A stretch of 64,000 bases of DNA from Daucus carota subsp. sativus (GCF_001625215.2 NC_030384.2:38474390-38538389), one strand, 5' to 3'. Counted from the first letter of the stretch, positions 1-14,270 are shown. Translations and numbers: made by a program. The notes: a model not told the origin generated them from the sequence alone.

Positions 1-18
1 AAAACAATTAATTATATA

Positions 19-348
19 CAGGGTTGGCCCTGAATATTAAAGCCCCAAGCGAATGAAAATTTTGTGACCAATAATAATTTCTGAAATCAAATATATAAAA
101 TTATTATTTCTGAAAGTTATTCTTTTATCATTTTTTTATAGCAAATTCGTTCATGAAATTTGCATAATCAACATCTATAGATATATATCATTCTCAACTG
201 TGCTCCTATATTTTTATTTTATTTTGTGCCCCTATATATTTTTGATTTCGTTTCTTCCTTGTAAAGAAAAAAAATCCCCTAAAAAGTTTAACTTTTTTGG
301 TGCCCCCATTCATTAGCATAAACGGGCGTGGCCTCAGGGCCGGCTCTG
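19..348. mobile_element. hAT-like MITE, non-autonomous
   Basis: The left end reads CAGGGTTGGCCCTGA (19-33) and the right end, read on the other strand, CAGAGCCGGCCCTGA (334-348), so the termini match at 12 of 15 bases. The interior is AT-rich with C-runs near both ends and no coding frame. The ends resemble those of the larger element at 14511-15626, so both may belong to one hAT-like family. A target-site duplication is not clear (AT-rich on both sides). It lies where the 3' part of the neighbouring tomosyn-like gene would be expected, so it probably sits in that gene's last intron. Confidence 0.5.
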
Positions 349-873
349 AATTTTAATATATACACAACAAAGGCAAAAAATATGTGTGGAGTTCACGATT
401 CGTATCATTTTATATCTTTAAAGATCAATTTGATTTGTTCCATGCAGCATAACAACAGATACTATATGCGTGAGGGAAAGGATAAAAGCAACAAAAAGGG
501 AAATCTGGGTTCATATGCATATGTACCGATATACTTGTACACAAGTGAAACAAGTATTGATTGAACATATTACTGCAAGTACCTGGATATTCAAGACATT
601 ACAATTCATCTGTATCACTTAGTTCACTGATATATGCATGCAACGGATTTAATAAATGGAGTCTGGTCAAGAAATTGTTTTCAAGTGAAATCAATCACCA
701 TGGCCACTAGTAGTATATCCAATTCATACTAGTATATTTATAGTCCTTGTTTGTAAATATGGATACTGTGTTTTTCTATTATCGCATTAATTTTAATACA
801 TGTACAAACACACATGATTATATATCACAACCACAATATATATATGGACATGAGATCTATGTTTTTGTGATAC

Positions 874-3800
874 CTGCAACTTCCTTATATTTTCACCCAG
901 CTTGTTTTGGGCCATTTTTGCAGCACTTGGTTCCTGTTTTGAAATTTATAACAGACAAGTCTTAGTTATATTTAATTATTATAAGTTCTTAAACATGAAT
1001 ATGGTTCTGTGAGTATAATAGGCGTCCCAAATCTAAACAGAAAGTGTATAAATCCTTAGCAATGTACTTTAATGTGTAGTAGATAATTCTTTTGTATGGA
1101 AACTTACAGCACTCAAAGTGTAACCATATTTTTTCTTAATTTGATCAACTGTACCAGCACCAGTGGCACCAGTTTTCTCTTCTTGTGGCTCTTCCTTGCC
1201 CACAACTTTCTCATTCTTTCCCTTCATTTGTTTTAGTTTACCTGCAACATTACCTGGATAGAGAAAACTCATCACCTTTATATCTTATTTTATATTTTCT
1301 GGGATGATAACTTCATAAATTTTAACTGTGATAAATTCTTTCATAACAATTACGTCAACATTGATGCTACTTCAGTCAATATACTATTGATATTAAAGCT
1401 GAAACAGGGAATAGCAAATTTCATTAACTTAGGTGCCATACATTTTCTAATACTCTTTCCTGTTGGTTACTGAATATACAGAAGCCAAGTAATATTAAAA
1501 AAAATTGTCCAACAACAAACTTATACTAATAGATAGTCATAAATTTTAAAAGAATTCATCATCAAGCATATCATATGAAGATAAGACATGACTTGTGCAC
1601 TAACCTTTCAACAGCTGGAATTTACTAGCCAATTTTTTCTTGTTCAGAGCTGACATCATAGAGTTTCCTTTTGGTTTATGTCCTGGATCTTCAAGGTCAA
1701 TATCATCTAGGATAAGCATAAAAATAAAAAGTAAAAGATGAGTAATTGTTGGTTTGGGGGCAACCATCAGCAACGATTGGAATGCAAATAAAGCTAAACA
1801 TGTTCCTTTTTTCAAATTTGATATCATACTATTCACTGTTTACACGTTTTGATGCCTTTTGGCATCTTCTCAAAATATTTCAAAAACATTCAGTAATTTT
1901 TAATTTTTACAATATTTAACATAATCCAAAAGATTCCATTTTTTCTCTAAAGCAGGCAGAAGTCGTGGGTTTCACGGAAACAACCCCTTTACTCTGAGCA
2001 TCTCCAGTAGGGGTGCCATTAGGGTGCCAACATCTATGTGGAATGGCAATCTTGGGTGCCTCCCTATAGCCAACTCTTGGCATCACCTTAAATTGGTAAA
2101 AATACATTCTTGTATTAAAATTACTAATCATCCATATATATTGTACTATATCTAGTTTTTCATTTAACTATACTTCATTTTTTTTTCTTAAGCACCTTAT
2201 ATGGGGTGCCATCTATTGGAGTTTAAAGGTGCCAAATTCAACATAGATGAAAGAGAATATAAAAAATTACTATTTCTAATGAGATGTCAATGCCCTCGCC
2301 TTTATTGGAGATGCTCTGAGGAACAAGCCTCTGACCCTTTGTTGGGTAAGGTCTGCATACATTTCACCCTTCCAATATCCTACTTACCCTACTTCCAAGT
2401 GAGACACACTACCTACTTTTGGTTAATGTTTTTTGCTAAGGGACATGTCCTACATTAGCATGGATATAAATAAATGATGGGGACAAAAGTTGTTTGTGCC
2501 CTATATTAGAAAATAACTCATAATCTTGGCATTGGAGTTTTCGCAAAAAAGAATGAATTTTTTTCTCTAAGGTTTGATTACAGGGTAAACAAAGTACCTG
2601 CCAGTAGTAGCTGACATTATGGGATACCCGCATTTTCAAATGGTTGCTTTGCTAAATAAATGTCCACATTAAACTAGAGGAAAAAAAAAACTTTTTGGAC
2701 CCTAATGATATTAAGAAGCGGGCAGGGTATTTATGGATTGAAGAGATTGACTTAATTTTCTGTAGCTTAGTGAATGTCCATTGAAAGTGAAAACATAAAA
2801 TTTCAGAATCAAGGAAAAATCCACCAAGAAAAGGCACAAGCTTCAATGGTCTAATACATGTGTTGTAGCCTATCTTCTGCTTTCACAGTCTTGTTTATGT
2901 GAAAAACAATATAATAATTATGCAAGGGAGGGATACCTATATCCAGTAGTTCCACTTCATCAGTATCATCTGTGATCTGATTATTATTGTTCTCCACATC
3001 CAAAGGAAAGTTATCTACTGTAAAGATAGTTGACAGTGCCTCAGCACCTTCAGCGTCTTCAGCTTCCAGTGTAGCGCCATGCGTCTCTTTAACTCCCTTC
3101 ATGTCTTTCAATACAGAACTAAAAATACCCTGGTGCAATCTAAATAAGTCAGCTAGTGCTAAATTAAGATGCGAGGAAAAGTTTGCGACACGAAGTACCT
3201 TTTTCTTTTCTTTATGGCTCGCAGTTTCGGGATCAAGCCTCTCTGCAATTACTAGATCTTTATTGTAAACTTGGCCTATAGAGTCTAAATGCCTGAATAG
3301 GACCACAAAAAAATATATTTCTAAGGAAAGCCTGCAGATTAGCAGCTAAGAAAACAAAATAGAGATGGTACAAGGTTGAATATGTTTCCCTCTCATTGTA
3401 AGTTGCTAAAGAGCAAGGATATGGGCGGGTGTGCCAATAGAATTGCATTTACTAATAGACATTGATACTTAATTTTGTGAAAATAGTTAGTTAACACAAA
3501 ATTTGACTACAAATTTTTGTAAATAACTCTGAGAATAAGGATCGTGGAAGAATCCATGTGTCCAATATGGGGATACAAATAGAAAGTTTGACAACAATTT
3601 TTGTAAGAAAAACTTAAAATTAGGATTGTGGAAGAATTCCCATGTCCGATACTCGGATACACGAGTCCCAGTGTCCAACTCGTGGACATGGCAGGTAACC
3701 AAAGTTCCCCTGATTCCTCGGTAAGTTGCAGAAGGCATCAAGACAATGATGTCCAGTTTTAGTAACATATAATATAAAACAATTAAGGACACAATTAATC

Positions 3801-6800
3801 TTTAATGATGCCAGCATCTTAAATTCATTTCAATAACATGTAAAATAACTAGACCAATGTCTATAATGAATAGTACATGATAAAGAAATTATGATAATAC
3901 TCCATGTTAGCACCAATGACATTATTGCTCATTTAAATCTTGAAATATATCAAAGGATATCAGAAAATGCATTAAATGCTCTGTTCGTTCACCGAATACC
4001 TATAGATTTCCTTCTGGAGTAAAACTGAGATGAGGAAGGCCTCCTGATCGCCGTTTACCTATATAATGAAGATTTACTGATACACATAGACACTCCACAG
4101 CAGAAATATCAAAAATAATAGTAGGAAATATAGATCAATGCATTACCACAATTATCTCTCCACTCTGTGATGAACATATTGAACTATCAGAGCTTGAGTT
4201 GGGTTTCGAAGCGGGAGGAATGAGACCTCTTATAAAAGTTTCCTTTACTAGAGACAATTCTGGCAATGATCTGAATTCCCACGACATAAAATTTTAAAAG
4301 TAAGCTCTACGTACAAAACTTGATGATATAACAAGAGCATTGCATTGGTAAAAGAAAAGTGGAAGAAATCCTGAAGATTGTATAGAAGCATGAAAAGGTC
4401 TACACCTCTACATTTTGTGGTTTAGCTTCTAATATGGTTGTGGATCATATATAGTTGCACACAGTTCTAATATTTTGGAATGATGGTGTTGTATCTTTTT
4501 TGTTAACAAGTTTGATTAATTTCAATGTAAAAGGTATTAAACAATATCTCTGACCTTATCTGAGTTTTTCCGTCAGTAAACATGAGTACAAGGTTAGCAT
4601 TTGGAGTATACATGGTTGATGCCCAGCAACAAGCAGAGGACTGAAACTTCTTTTTATAATAAACCTTTTTAATTCCCTGAACAAATGGATAACATTAGTA
4701 CAGGTTGGATCAGTTTTATAAAACTGCAAGTGGTTTGAAAGGAAATCTCATAAAACCTGAACTAAATGCACCAAAGAATAGATATAAACAGCTTTCTCCG
4801 AACACATAAGCAGACATTGCTTCTGCATGCCATCATCAACATAACTCCCCCTACTAAGATTTTGCCCCTCGTTTCCTGATGTTTCTTGTCCATCTGTGGA
4901 CCAAATTCAGATATCAATCAACTAATATGGGGACATTGCAAGTATCAATATAATTTGGAGTTAAAGACAACAATAAAGTCTGGTTTCAAATGTCTTGTCA
5001 AGCGAGGACAGTCAATAAGGGAACCCAAAACGTAGCATTCTGATACCTAGAATCTGCATAAATAAAGCCCTTGAGGGTTTTTTGGGTCGAATATTTCCTG
5101 AGCTTAGTGCCTTTCCGCTATCACTCTCAAGTGCTAAAATTGATGAATCATTTGTTGCCACTGCTAAAATATTTTTCTCAAAGCCATGTAAACTGCAGGT
5201 TGCAAATTGAAGAGATATGACATCCGTGGATAGTTCGCTGGCTATATGTTTTTCATAGAGTAGACTAGGACCTTCCAAATCAATCACTGACACCTGTAAA
5301 CAAAAAGTTGGCAAAGATATAAACTAAACTGCAGGTTGTTTATGCATAATATGGCCGTAATTTTGACTTCTCCAATTGGTACCATTTTCCCATAGTATTG
5401 GCTTCTCGAGATGGTACCAGTGGTATCACTGAGAATCCTCAAATTGCATATTAATATTAGGGAAAGAATAGTGAAAAAAAGGCGGTTAGAGAAAAGAAAG
5501 TGAAGATGAATATACTGAATTGCTTCTTGATTCAAGCAAGTCTTTATCTTCACTTTAAAATATTAGATTATAGTTAAGTATCTTATTTTGACAGATTATA
5601 AGAATATAAGACTAACAAAGTCAAAAGTTTAGGCGCGTCATAAGTCAAAAATACGAGATGGTACCACCAAGAAAAGTCAATACCACAATAGTACCATTGA
5701 GAATATCCTTTTTCAAATATAAAGTTTTCTAGTAGACTCTTAGTCAACTAATTATATAATTGCAACGCCTCTATCTCCTCTCCTTTATTAGACTGAATAG
5801 ATGAAGAAACAGAAGTGCTAAGGAACTTGAAAAACAAGCAAATAGTGTTTTGAAGAGAAACTTTTGGTGTTGTCTTTTAGAAGAAAGAAGCAAAAATATC
5901 ATTAGTTGTTTGATCTTTTATCATAAACCAGTTAATCTTCCCTTCTAAACTTTCAGTTCAAAAGTCTTTTATCTTGGCCAACTATATCAACCAATCAGTA
6001 TTTATTATATAACTGAAGCCAGCAATTTATCCTCTCTCAGTATATACTTAATGAAATAATAATTTCAAATCTAAATTTGTTGTGATAAAAGAGATTCAAA
6101 CATCAAATCTCCCAGATGGATACATCAAGAAGTGAGACAAAGTAACAGAAAATTATCTCACATATCCTTTGGCAGAGCCGACAGCAACCTGCTTTAAGTC
6201 TTGGCTCATGTTGAAAGAAAGCACACCCCCATTGACTTTCAATAGTTGAACACTGCGCATGATGTGATTGTTTCCTTTCCTTGAACTTCCTGGAAATAAT
6301 GAAAGTCCATGCTCAACGTAAGTTATTTGACAACATTAAGCTCAACTTCGCTGCAAATTTATATCAAACAAGACTAGGCGCCTGTTTGGCAAATTTTACT
6401 TATCAAATTTAAGGGCTTTTTTTTATAAAAAAAATTACACATATTTTTATAATATTTTGGGATATAAATGTTAAACTTATTCAAATTTTAATATTTTTAA
6501 TACACTTTCTAATAATAGATTCCATAGCCATTCACCAAATCATGGACAGAATAGAACACATAAATTCAGATTACAGAAGCCTATAACACTGAACACACCA
6601 AAGCAGACCAGATTAATATAGACATGAAATGGTCTGGACTAATAACCAAATACTAAAGGTTATACTATATAACTGGCGTGGCATTATGGAAAGCAAGTAC
6701 CTTGTAAGGACATGAAGCTGCTCTCTGCCAAGAAAGGCTCGGGCTTGAATTTGAATATCCGTACCTGCATGACAAAAGAAAAAAAGGTATAGAAGTCTCC

Positions 6801-9800
6801 AAAGCTGTAAAAGAGAACAATCATCACCATCTGCTGAAAATATAAAATTAAGGACACCTAACCATTCCACTTTGATCCCCAGAAATGAGGAGTCTTGAGT
6901 TGATAGAAAAGTATAGTGCCGTGACTGGAACACCGATTAATGATGAATCGTCCTCATTCTGCATGGGCCACAGTCATGGTAAAAATAAGAACATGATGGA
7001 AATGACCACAGTTTGGTAATTATTCTCAGAATAATTTCTATAAGAACAAAAGATTAAAAGTTTCAAGGCCACAAAGCTAGAATATTTGATTATCAACTCA
7101 TGTTTCTATTCCAAAGATTTACTTCCACTCTGTCCTTGCAATAATACAATTTCTGAACTATAAAATCTTGATTACAAATAACTTGAAGAATGAGGAATTA
7201 ATGTTCTTTTATGCAATAAAAAAAGCTAAACCTGTTGATTTATTGTAAAAATTGGTGAAAATAGCGGGCATGACACATCCCAGAAGCATATAGCCCCGTT
7301 AGCGTGTCCTGTTATGTACATGTGCTTCAAATCTGAGAACCTGCTAAAGTTGGCTGTCTTTGAGTTGGCTCCATCCTTTTGCCTTGTGTCATATGCAAAA
7401 AGCGCTGGAATGTGTTTTGAAAGCATAAGATAATCCTACACAAATGCTGAAGTAAGAATCACCGCAGCTGTTAAATGATTAGTCATGAAAACTAGTAATG
7501 GTAAGGAGAATTCGACTGTACCTCATTCGTTGTGCCTGACATGTATTGATTGTCTGATATGAATTTGGCTACAGTGATGGTTGGATCCGCAAATGACAGC
7601 CTAACCCTTATGTCCTTGGGAAGCGATGGAGGTGACCTAGATTGACACTGGAATAGGTACTTTTCAATCACATTATCATCATAGACATAAGCACGACCAG
7701 ATTTCCCTATCAGAAGCAAACAATCTTGGTTGTTCTTGCTTTGTATAGTGATGGTTGACATGATCTCCATGTCAACACAAGGCTCAGGTGGATGAAGCCC
7801 AAACTTTGTAGTCCGAGAATCAATGTGTTCATCAAGCAAAACTACCTGAGATTAGGTATTTATTTTATATTAAGAACCAAAAAAGAAGCGAATTTTCAGT
7901 TTATAATAATAGAGTGCGACACTTGCACAATCTTTGCATCAAATAACAACATTACCTGCAATGAATTTGCAGATAGAAAATCTGAGGATCCCAGTACATA
8001 CAACCGACTTGATTTCCCGTCGGGTATAACCCACTTTATTGATGCAATAGGTATTTTGTCAAGTTTATAGCCAAGGTTTAGTTTATGAATTGGAGAATTC
8101 TGCTTACTACATAATTCTAAATCTCTATCAAAATTTAAGGCAGAAGGAACCCTCCAGATAAAAATATCTCCATTGCTGTATCCAGTAACTAATTTGCTTC
8201 CAATTGGGCAAGCCCAACATGCAGCTGATACTTTCTTTGTTTCATGATTTACCGGTTGTAATAGAGCACCACCGCTTGTGAAGATGGCTTTACTACAATG
8301 TAAATCCCATAATGTAATGAAACCGTCTCTATAAATTATAACCACCCTGCACCAATAAATGATAAAAGATGAAGACAAAAAACGTTACATAATACAATTT
8401 CATAAACTGCCATGATATAGAAAACATTATTATAACTGAACCAAGACTTATAGCATCAACTATATGTAGATCGTAAATGGTATTTTAACTGTGAGCTTTG
8501 AAAGGTCAAGGCCTCTGCTACTAAACTTTGTCCTCCAGTGTCAATAACATGAAGAAAAATTAGCTGAGATGAAAACTATTAAGACACTGCCTACCTCTTA
8601 GTTTCAGCTGTTGGTTGAGGCATTATATACATTACAGCATTGTCATCAGCGACATCACTTGAATTGCCTATACATTTTAAATATTCGTCAAAATTAAAAG
8701 AAAAACAAACACACATTGAATACTTTTTGGACTTACAACAACAAAAGAAACTTTAGTTTTGACAACTAAAAGGAGGGTTGTAGGTGAATTTGAAGTACTA
8801 ATGACTGAAAAATGAATCTACTTTTTAGTGTAATTAATAATGGAACATTCAGTCAACCAACAGAAAAACCAAATTTGAACGAATCTTAGACCTCTTATAT
8901 ACATCTATGCAAAAAAATCAGTGAAATTTGAGCAACAATCCTTGCAGATGTTGGACTACATTATACCAAGGCCATGTTCTGTTTTATGAGATTATATACT
9001 TGGACTATTGGGTTTTCCGCTCTAACTTTGTACCATATTTAGTCTTCAGATGTATATAATTGACTAAACTTTTCATCATATCTGTTAATTGGGATAATAA
9101 TACTTAGGGACAGAGAGGGAATGTGGAATTGAAAGTCAACCTATATTACAAATACGAACAACATAAAGAAGAGGGTTACTAATAAGAAAAAAGAGTTCAG
9201 AGCCATTCAATGATTCACCCCAAAGTGAAGAAGAAAATGATCAAAAGATAGTCCCAACTCCCATGGACTGTTTAAGAGGATCAAATGTGATGGAACAAGT
9301 GGAACTTTTATTTATATAGGTATTAGAATGCTTGATAGCAGACAGCCAGCAAATAACAAGGAGTCTTTGCTGAAATAGATTTAAATGTCACTTTTTTGTT
9401 ATATTATGGTATTCAGATACAAGAGTATGAGCATCAGTGTATGTGGTTCAAAAATTTGTGCATTCACGAAAAGATGATTTAGAGGCAGGCAACAAACAAT
9501 CGTGGAAATATGAGGATGAGAAATAAAACAGTTTTCAAGTGTAAGCGGAAAAGAAATAGGAAGCAAGAAGAAAAGTGGGGTGGTTAACGCATAAGATGAA
9601 TATTACGTCTTTCAGGTAACAAGCTTCCAGCAGAGGATATTAAGTATCTGAAGTAGATAGGAGGCTGCAGGTTGGTGATCTTTTAAATGCACCTCCGCCA
9701 GATAACAATTACACAAATCTTATAAAACAACTTCAAAATTTTGAGAATTTAATCAATAAATAAAGCATATCTGTGGACTTGGGAAACCTACTTGTAGACT

Positions 9801-12800
9801 ACATTATCAGGATCAGCAAAAGAAAAAAGTTCTCTTACCATGAGATGCCGAAAACGGTATTCGGTATTCCATTTGTACTAATTTACATGATTCTTTATCA
9901 AGTTTGCAAACTGAAATATTACCAGCAGAATCTCCAATATACCTGAGAAACACGTTTCAAAAAAATTGTAAGACCCTTCTTGGAAGCGATTCACAATTAT
10001 CATATAGTTGAGTATACTCACATGTATTCAGTATGTGGACTGACAGAAATAGAGGTGACTTCTTCCTTAAAAATATGTACACAGGTCAAAATTTTCCTGT
10101 CTATGTTCCAGACCTATATATAGAATTAATGACAGGAAAAAGAATGCAGATGAAGTCCAATTCAGTTCACATTGGTAAAAAGCAAAAATAGAGAGACAAT
10201 ATTATTGGAAAAAAGCTTCAAGCATTCCGGATGACTTGCCTCAAAATGATTATTAACATTTACATTCAGAAGGATGCCTTCATTCTCCATAAACTGTAAG
10301 GTTAATGTAAACAAAGTTGGAATTATATATAGCAAAAAAAAAAAGTTGGAATTATGTTAAAACTTAGAACATTTTCCAGAATAACAGTACTATGTCGCTG
10401 TAAGTGGTTCTTTAATTTCCTGAAAAGAACTCTAGTAAATTTCATATATAAGACAAGAACTTCGTGAAATATAAAAGTAGAGGAACTGACTTGCAAGAAT
10501 TTGCTTGGTACTGATTCCGAGGATTCAAGCAAGGTTTGAGAATGACCATTTCCAAATAATTTGATGCGGCCATCTCTGAGAAAATGGGGCTGACCGAATT
10601 AAGTGATAAGCAACATAACTAAAGACATAATAACTTATAGAACATTGTTGCTGTGCATGATGTCAAGTAATTTGAATTTCTAGGAAATGTGTGAAGATAT
10701 AACTCTAGTGCCATGAATTCTGCAGATTATTATGTTCATGCAACTGTGTCACTGAATAGTAAATGTTAAGATAACAGAGCATTTTGTCATGGATACATTG
10801 CAAAAAGATAATAATATGCGGTCATGAAATCTGCATTTACTTCAGTTGAAAATCTTACTTGGTGGATATAGCAAGTATCTTTTGAGTAGAGTCATATGCC
10901 AATAAGAAACATCCTGATGGGATGCCATAATGAAAAACCACACGGGGGTTTACATCTTCGGTTTTTAAAGTATCTGAATTCCCACCTGGCTATAAAACAA
11001 TATTATAAAATACAGAACATCAAGATAATAGAAATTGTCCACCTGACAAAAGGGTTAATCTCTATATATACACATTGCGGGGACATACATCTGTCATGAA
11101 TCTATTTATACTACTATCCTAGAAATTAGTCTTTTGAATTCTGACTTCATCTCCTCTTAACTGTTATTCGCAGTTTACTATTATAAATGCAGCCATATAT
11201 ACACTGAACCTTGTTTCTCTTGACAAAGACCAGTCACAGGGTTCGGTCTATACATGTCCAGGGAAGGAGTAAAACAAAAAACAAATAAATAAAGTGCGGC
11301 TTCTTCATTCTATAGGATGAATTGTTCGAAGAAGGGATGCTTCCCTTATAGATGTTAGAAAAAAGATATTATATTACTTAATGAATATTTTTGATACTGT
11401 ACTTACTAACTAAAGTAGAATTGACTAACTGAATGAAATTTTAGCAATTCGCATGATGCAAAAAAGATATTAACCTTCCAAAATGGAGATGCAATTGCCT
11501 CAGTATTTTAAAAAATGGAGATGTATATTTTGCAAAAAACAAGATATCAATAAAAAAATAAAAAATTATCGAAGAAGTATCTTAGCCTTAAGTTTGCATG
11601 ACTTCAGTAAAAATTGGCACTTATTCTATATTTTATTTTGTGTAGTATATGCTGTTATTGTAGCATGAAGCATCCTCTACTCTGGATGAAGATCCAAGCC
11701 ATGCCATTGGTGTTGCTAAATAATAATTTAAATGACAATATGACATATAATTCTATTCAATTACCTCATCAAAAGTTCATACCCCCCAAAAAAGTGATTT
11801 TTAAAGCTTTATCTACAACACTCTGAATAATATCTCTCCTACTAATTAAATTAAAGAAGCCATGCCGGTACATCTTGGTTGAAATTTATAAAAAATAATC
11901 AGGTCTAAAAGCATGGTCAAAGAAGCAATTTCTTTCTGTAAAATATAAAAGCCACATGGTAACACAGGTTTTAGTAAAATAGCTTTTCCTGCCACTTTAC
12001 GCCTCACAAAAGTTACTAGTATACTTAGGGTTAATATCATCACTTTGTTTAGGTGACAGTTGAGCGTTGACACTGTAACAAAATAACAGGTACAAAATGA
12101 ATGCCCAGACTCTGATGCTTAAGATCCGGAAGAGGTACAAAATGAATGCCCAGAATCTGATGCTTAAGATCCGGAAGTGACATAGAATAGACTTGATTTA
12201 ATTTACAGTGAAAATTGATGATGGAGAATTCATGGAGTGACAACATGGGACTAACTTTTTTTGTTAAATTTTAGAGAAATACTACCCTGCCACCCACTAT
12301 ACTAAAGTAAAGTAGAATAAAAGAGATTTGGAGTCATTCAAGAAGGACATATCACATATCTATTGATTACATTAACCCCGCAGGTATGTGTATGATCTAT
12401 TTAAAATTTATAACAAGAGATAATACTTACATATGACAAACAAGATAACACCCTCATCCTAACAGCACAGCTAACTACTCCCCCTAGACAAAGAAAAATT
12501 TCTTCGATTATAGTAACATTCGTTGCTTTGTCTATAATATCTTATTTGGGTTAGGTTTGTCAAAACTATTCTTGTACTGTACTAATTTTCTAGTGAAAGA
12601 AATTCAATATGACAAAGCTTCCTCCTATCAAATAAATGGGCAAATGTTAAGGTAATTGTTCCTACTAATAAGTACTAATCCCGATCCTATTACTACTCAC
12701 TATGATGATGTATCTACGCTTCTAGTGAAATATGCTTAGCTGATAGACTACAATTATGAACCCTTTTGCAATCCAATAAAAAGGACATTGAACATTTAGC

Positions 12801-13302
12801 TTCTTATTCATGAAATCATCATAATAAACAACATACAATGCTCTTAAGGAAACCAATTTCTCTAAATAGTAACAGCATTCCCCAAATTGTCTCACAAATC
12901 ATCCTCCCTAAAATCCATAACAAAACATAGACTATCGCACAAAGTTGCAGCAGCTGAGTAAATTCACAAAATCAAAACCAACACGAAAAACAACAGTATA
13001 CATTTCGACAAATCTAAAAGTATAACCTAAAACGAGAGAACAATTCCAATGCAGCATGTAACTTTCAAATCAACAGAAAACTAATCATCAATCAAAGTGA
13101 TCTTCATCATCATTTATCAAAAAAATGAAAATCAAACAAATGTTCATGCGATCAGCAAATCAAAGCAAAACAAATCCATAAATTACACACACATAACATA
13201 ATATAACACTAATTATCTTAAATTTACACACAAATGAATGAAATGAAGCTGAATAAGTACCTTCTTTAAAGAAGCCTTTTCAACGAGCTTTTTAACAAAC
13301 AT
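874..13302 (-). CDS. Tomosyn/Lgl-like WD40 protein with C-terminal R-SNARE-like tail (3' end off window)
   Basis: Family role: syntaxin-binding WD40 proteins of the Lgl/tomosyn/Sro7 group regulate vesicle fusion by competing for SNARE partners. Twenty-two exons join in one frame (1047 residues so far), minus strand: 13302-13261, 10989-10859, 10575-10491, 10293-10240, 10113-10022, 9942-9839, 8667-8595, 8346-7956, 7845-7522, 7435-7232, 6958-6863, 6764-6701, 6289-6162, 5293-5047, 4893-4757, 4676-4555, 4270-4147, 4058-4000, 3292-2937, 1706-1605, 1253-1108, 933-874. The start MFVKKLVEKASLKK fits plant members. WD-like strands recur (DGRIKLFG, GYSNGDIFIWR, GHANGAICFWD, SGDQSGMVRIFKFK). Residues about 1010-1047 begin an R-SNARE-like coiled coil (VDQIKKKYGY, AAKMAQNKL). 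The final exon, roughly 35-40 residues, was not found in 1-873. The intron after exon 4 has a GC donor. Arabidopsis has two homologues (At5g05570, At4g35560); which is closer I cannot tell. Confidence 0.9.
1997..2315. mobile_element. MITE with GCATCTCC termini, in tomosyn-like gene intron
   Basis: Termini AGCATCTCCAGTAGGGGTGCC-like at the left and the inverse (ATTGGAGATGCT) at the right, with a possible 3-bp duplication CTG on both sides. The interior repeats 'ggggtgcc' boxes in both orientations (near 2010, 2040, 2203). No coding capacity. It sits in the 1.2-kb intron between exons 2937-3292 and 1605-1706. Confidence 0.6.
2322..2415 (-). repeat. SINE remnant
   Basis: Reads GGGTAAGGTCTGCATACA followed by ACCCTTCC, the reverse complement of the tail-proximal box that is typical of plant tRNA-derived SINEs (…GTACGCAGACCTTACCC). 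It directly follows the MITE at 1997-2315. Degraded; only the central box is recognisable. Confidence 0.4.
3505..3661. repeat. Diverged direct repeat of about 85 bp
   Basis: Two copies, about 3505-3575 and 3592-3661, each containing 'ATTTTTGTAA…AGGAT.GTGGAAGAAT.C.ATGT.C' and ending in 'GGATAC'. They lie in the intron between exons 4000-4058 and 2937-3292 of the tomosyn-like gene. Function unknown; probably transposon-derived. Confidence 0.4.
12088..12177. repeat. Tandem duplication, 2 x 45 bp
   Basis: Units 12088-12132 and 12133-12177 begin AGGTACAAAATGAATGCCCA and differ at a single base (ACTCTG against AATCTG). It lies in the 2.3-kb first intron of the tomosyn-like gene. One difference in 45 bases suggests a recent event. 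Confidence 0.85.
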
Positions 13303-13887
13303 AACGAAGAAGATCTGATCCAAGTAAGTAAAGATCAGCGAAGAAAACGAAAACGATGATGTATAGACACAGAAAATTGTGTGTATAATTTGCTTTGAGA
13401 GAATCGCCGTAGTGTGTAAGCGGTTGATTAACTGACATAAACTACATAAGTTTCGTTTGGATTTAGTTTTGACTTGACAAAGACAAGGAGAGTACAGGTG
13501 TTGTCTGTCTTTTTTTTATTATTTTGTAGCGTTTTTTATACACGTGGCGGTTGACTAGGCGACCGTTTGTTTTTTAAGGGTGTGATTTATTACCAGCTGG
13601 AGAAAACGACATCTGAATAGAGAAATGATCGAATTCATTAAATTATTGATAATTATATGTCTCATTCGAGATCCGATCATGCTCGCATTGAATGAGTTAA
13701 ATTACACGGATTTGGTACGTACCGAGTTGTTTTTCCTAAATAGTTATCGTCATTTGCGATTTGATCAGGAAAGATTTGTGTATTGTCCCCAATGATATCA
13801 TGGAAATAATGTTTTTCTGGATGACGAGTTTGCAAGCTCTTTAGTTTTAGTAATTTTAATTTATTTTTATATGTTAGTTATTCAAGC

Positions 13888-14270
13888 AGTATTGTAAAAA
13901 ATGTATTAAGCAGCCAAATCGGTCCTAAAACGGTTCAAGTTTGTACTAAGCGAGTGATTACGTTATTTAAAATTAAACGGACTATCAAGCGGATTAAGCA
14001 GTAATTAAGCGGTCGAAATGATGTTGACTTGCTAATTTTTAATTATAAATATTAATTTATATAATATAACTATACCTATATTATATATATATATATATTA
14101 TTAAAAATTTAAATTCTTACCACAACATAATATTATTTTTAATATTTTAATATTGTAACTATATATATAATTATATCTTCTCAATCCGTTTTTAACCCGC
14201 TTAAAATTCTGCTTAAACATCTGCTTTACTGTTATTTCCACCGGACCGATTTGCACTTTTCACACCACCG
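13888..14270. mobile_element. hAT-like MITE
   Basis: The ends are inverted copies of the pattern CRGTRTTGTRAAAARTG, and both carry CAAATCGGTCC a little further in (13914 on; inverse near 14243). Sub-terminal repeats AAGCGG/TTAAGC recur. The interior is AT-rich with an (AT)n run near 14083. No open frame of note. Confidence 0.5.

Noticed and set aside
2851-3306. 151-codon frame as a separate gene
   Set aside because: It is exon 2937-3292 of the tomosyn-like gene with intron sequence read through at both ends; the phases join it to both neighbours.
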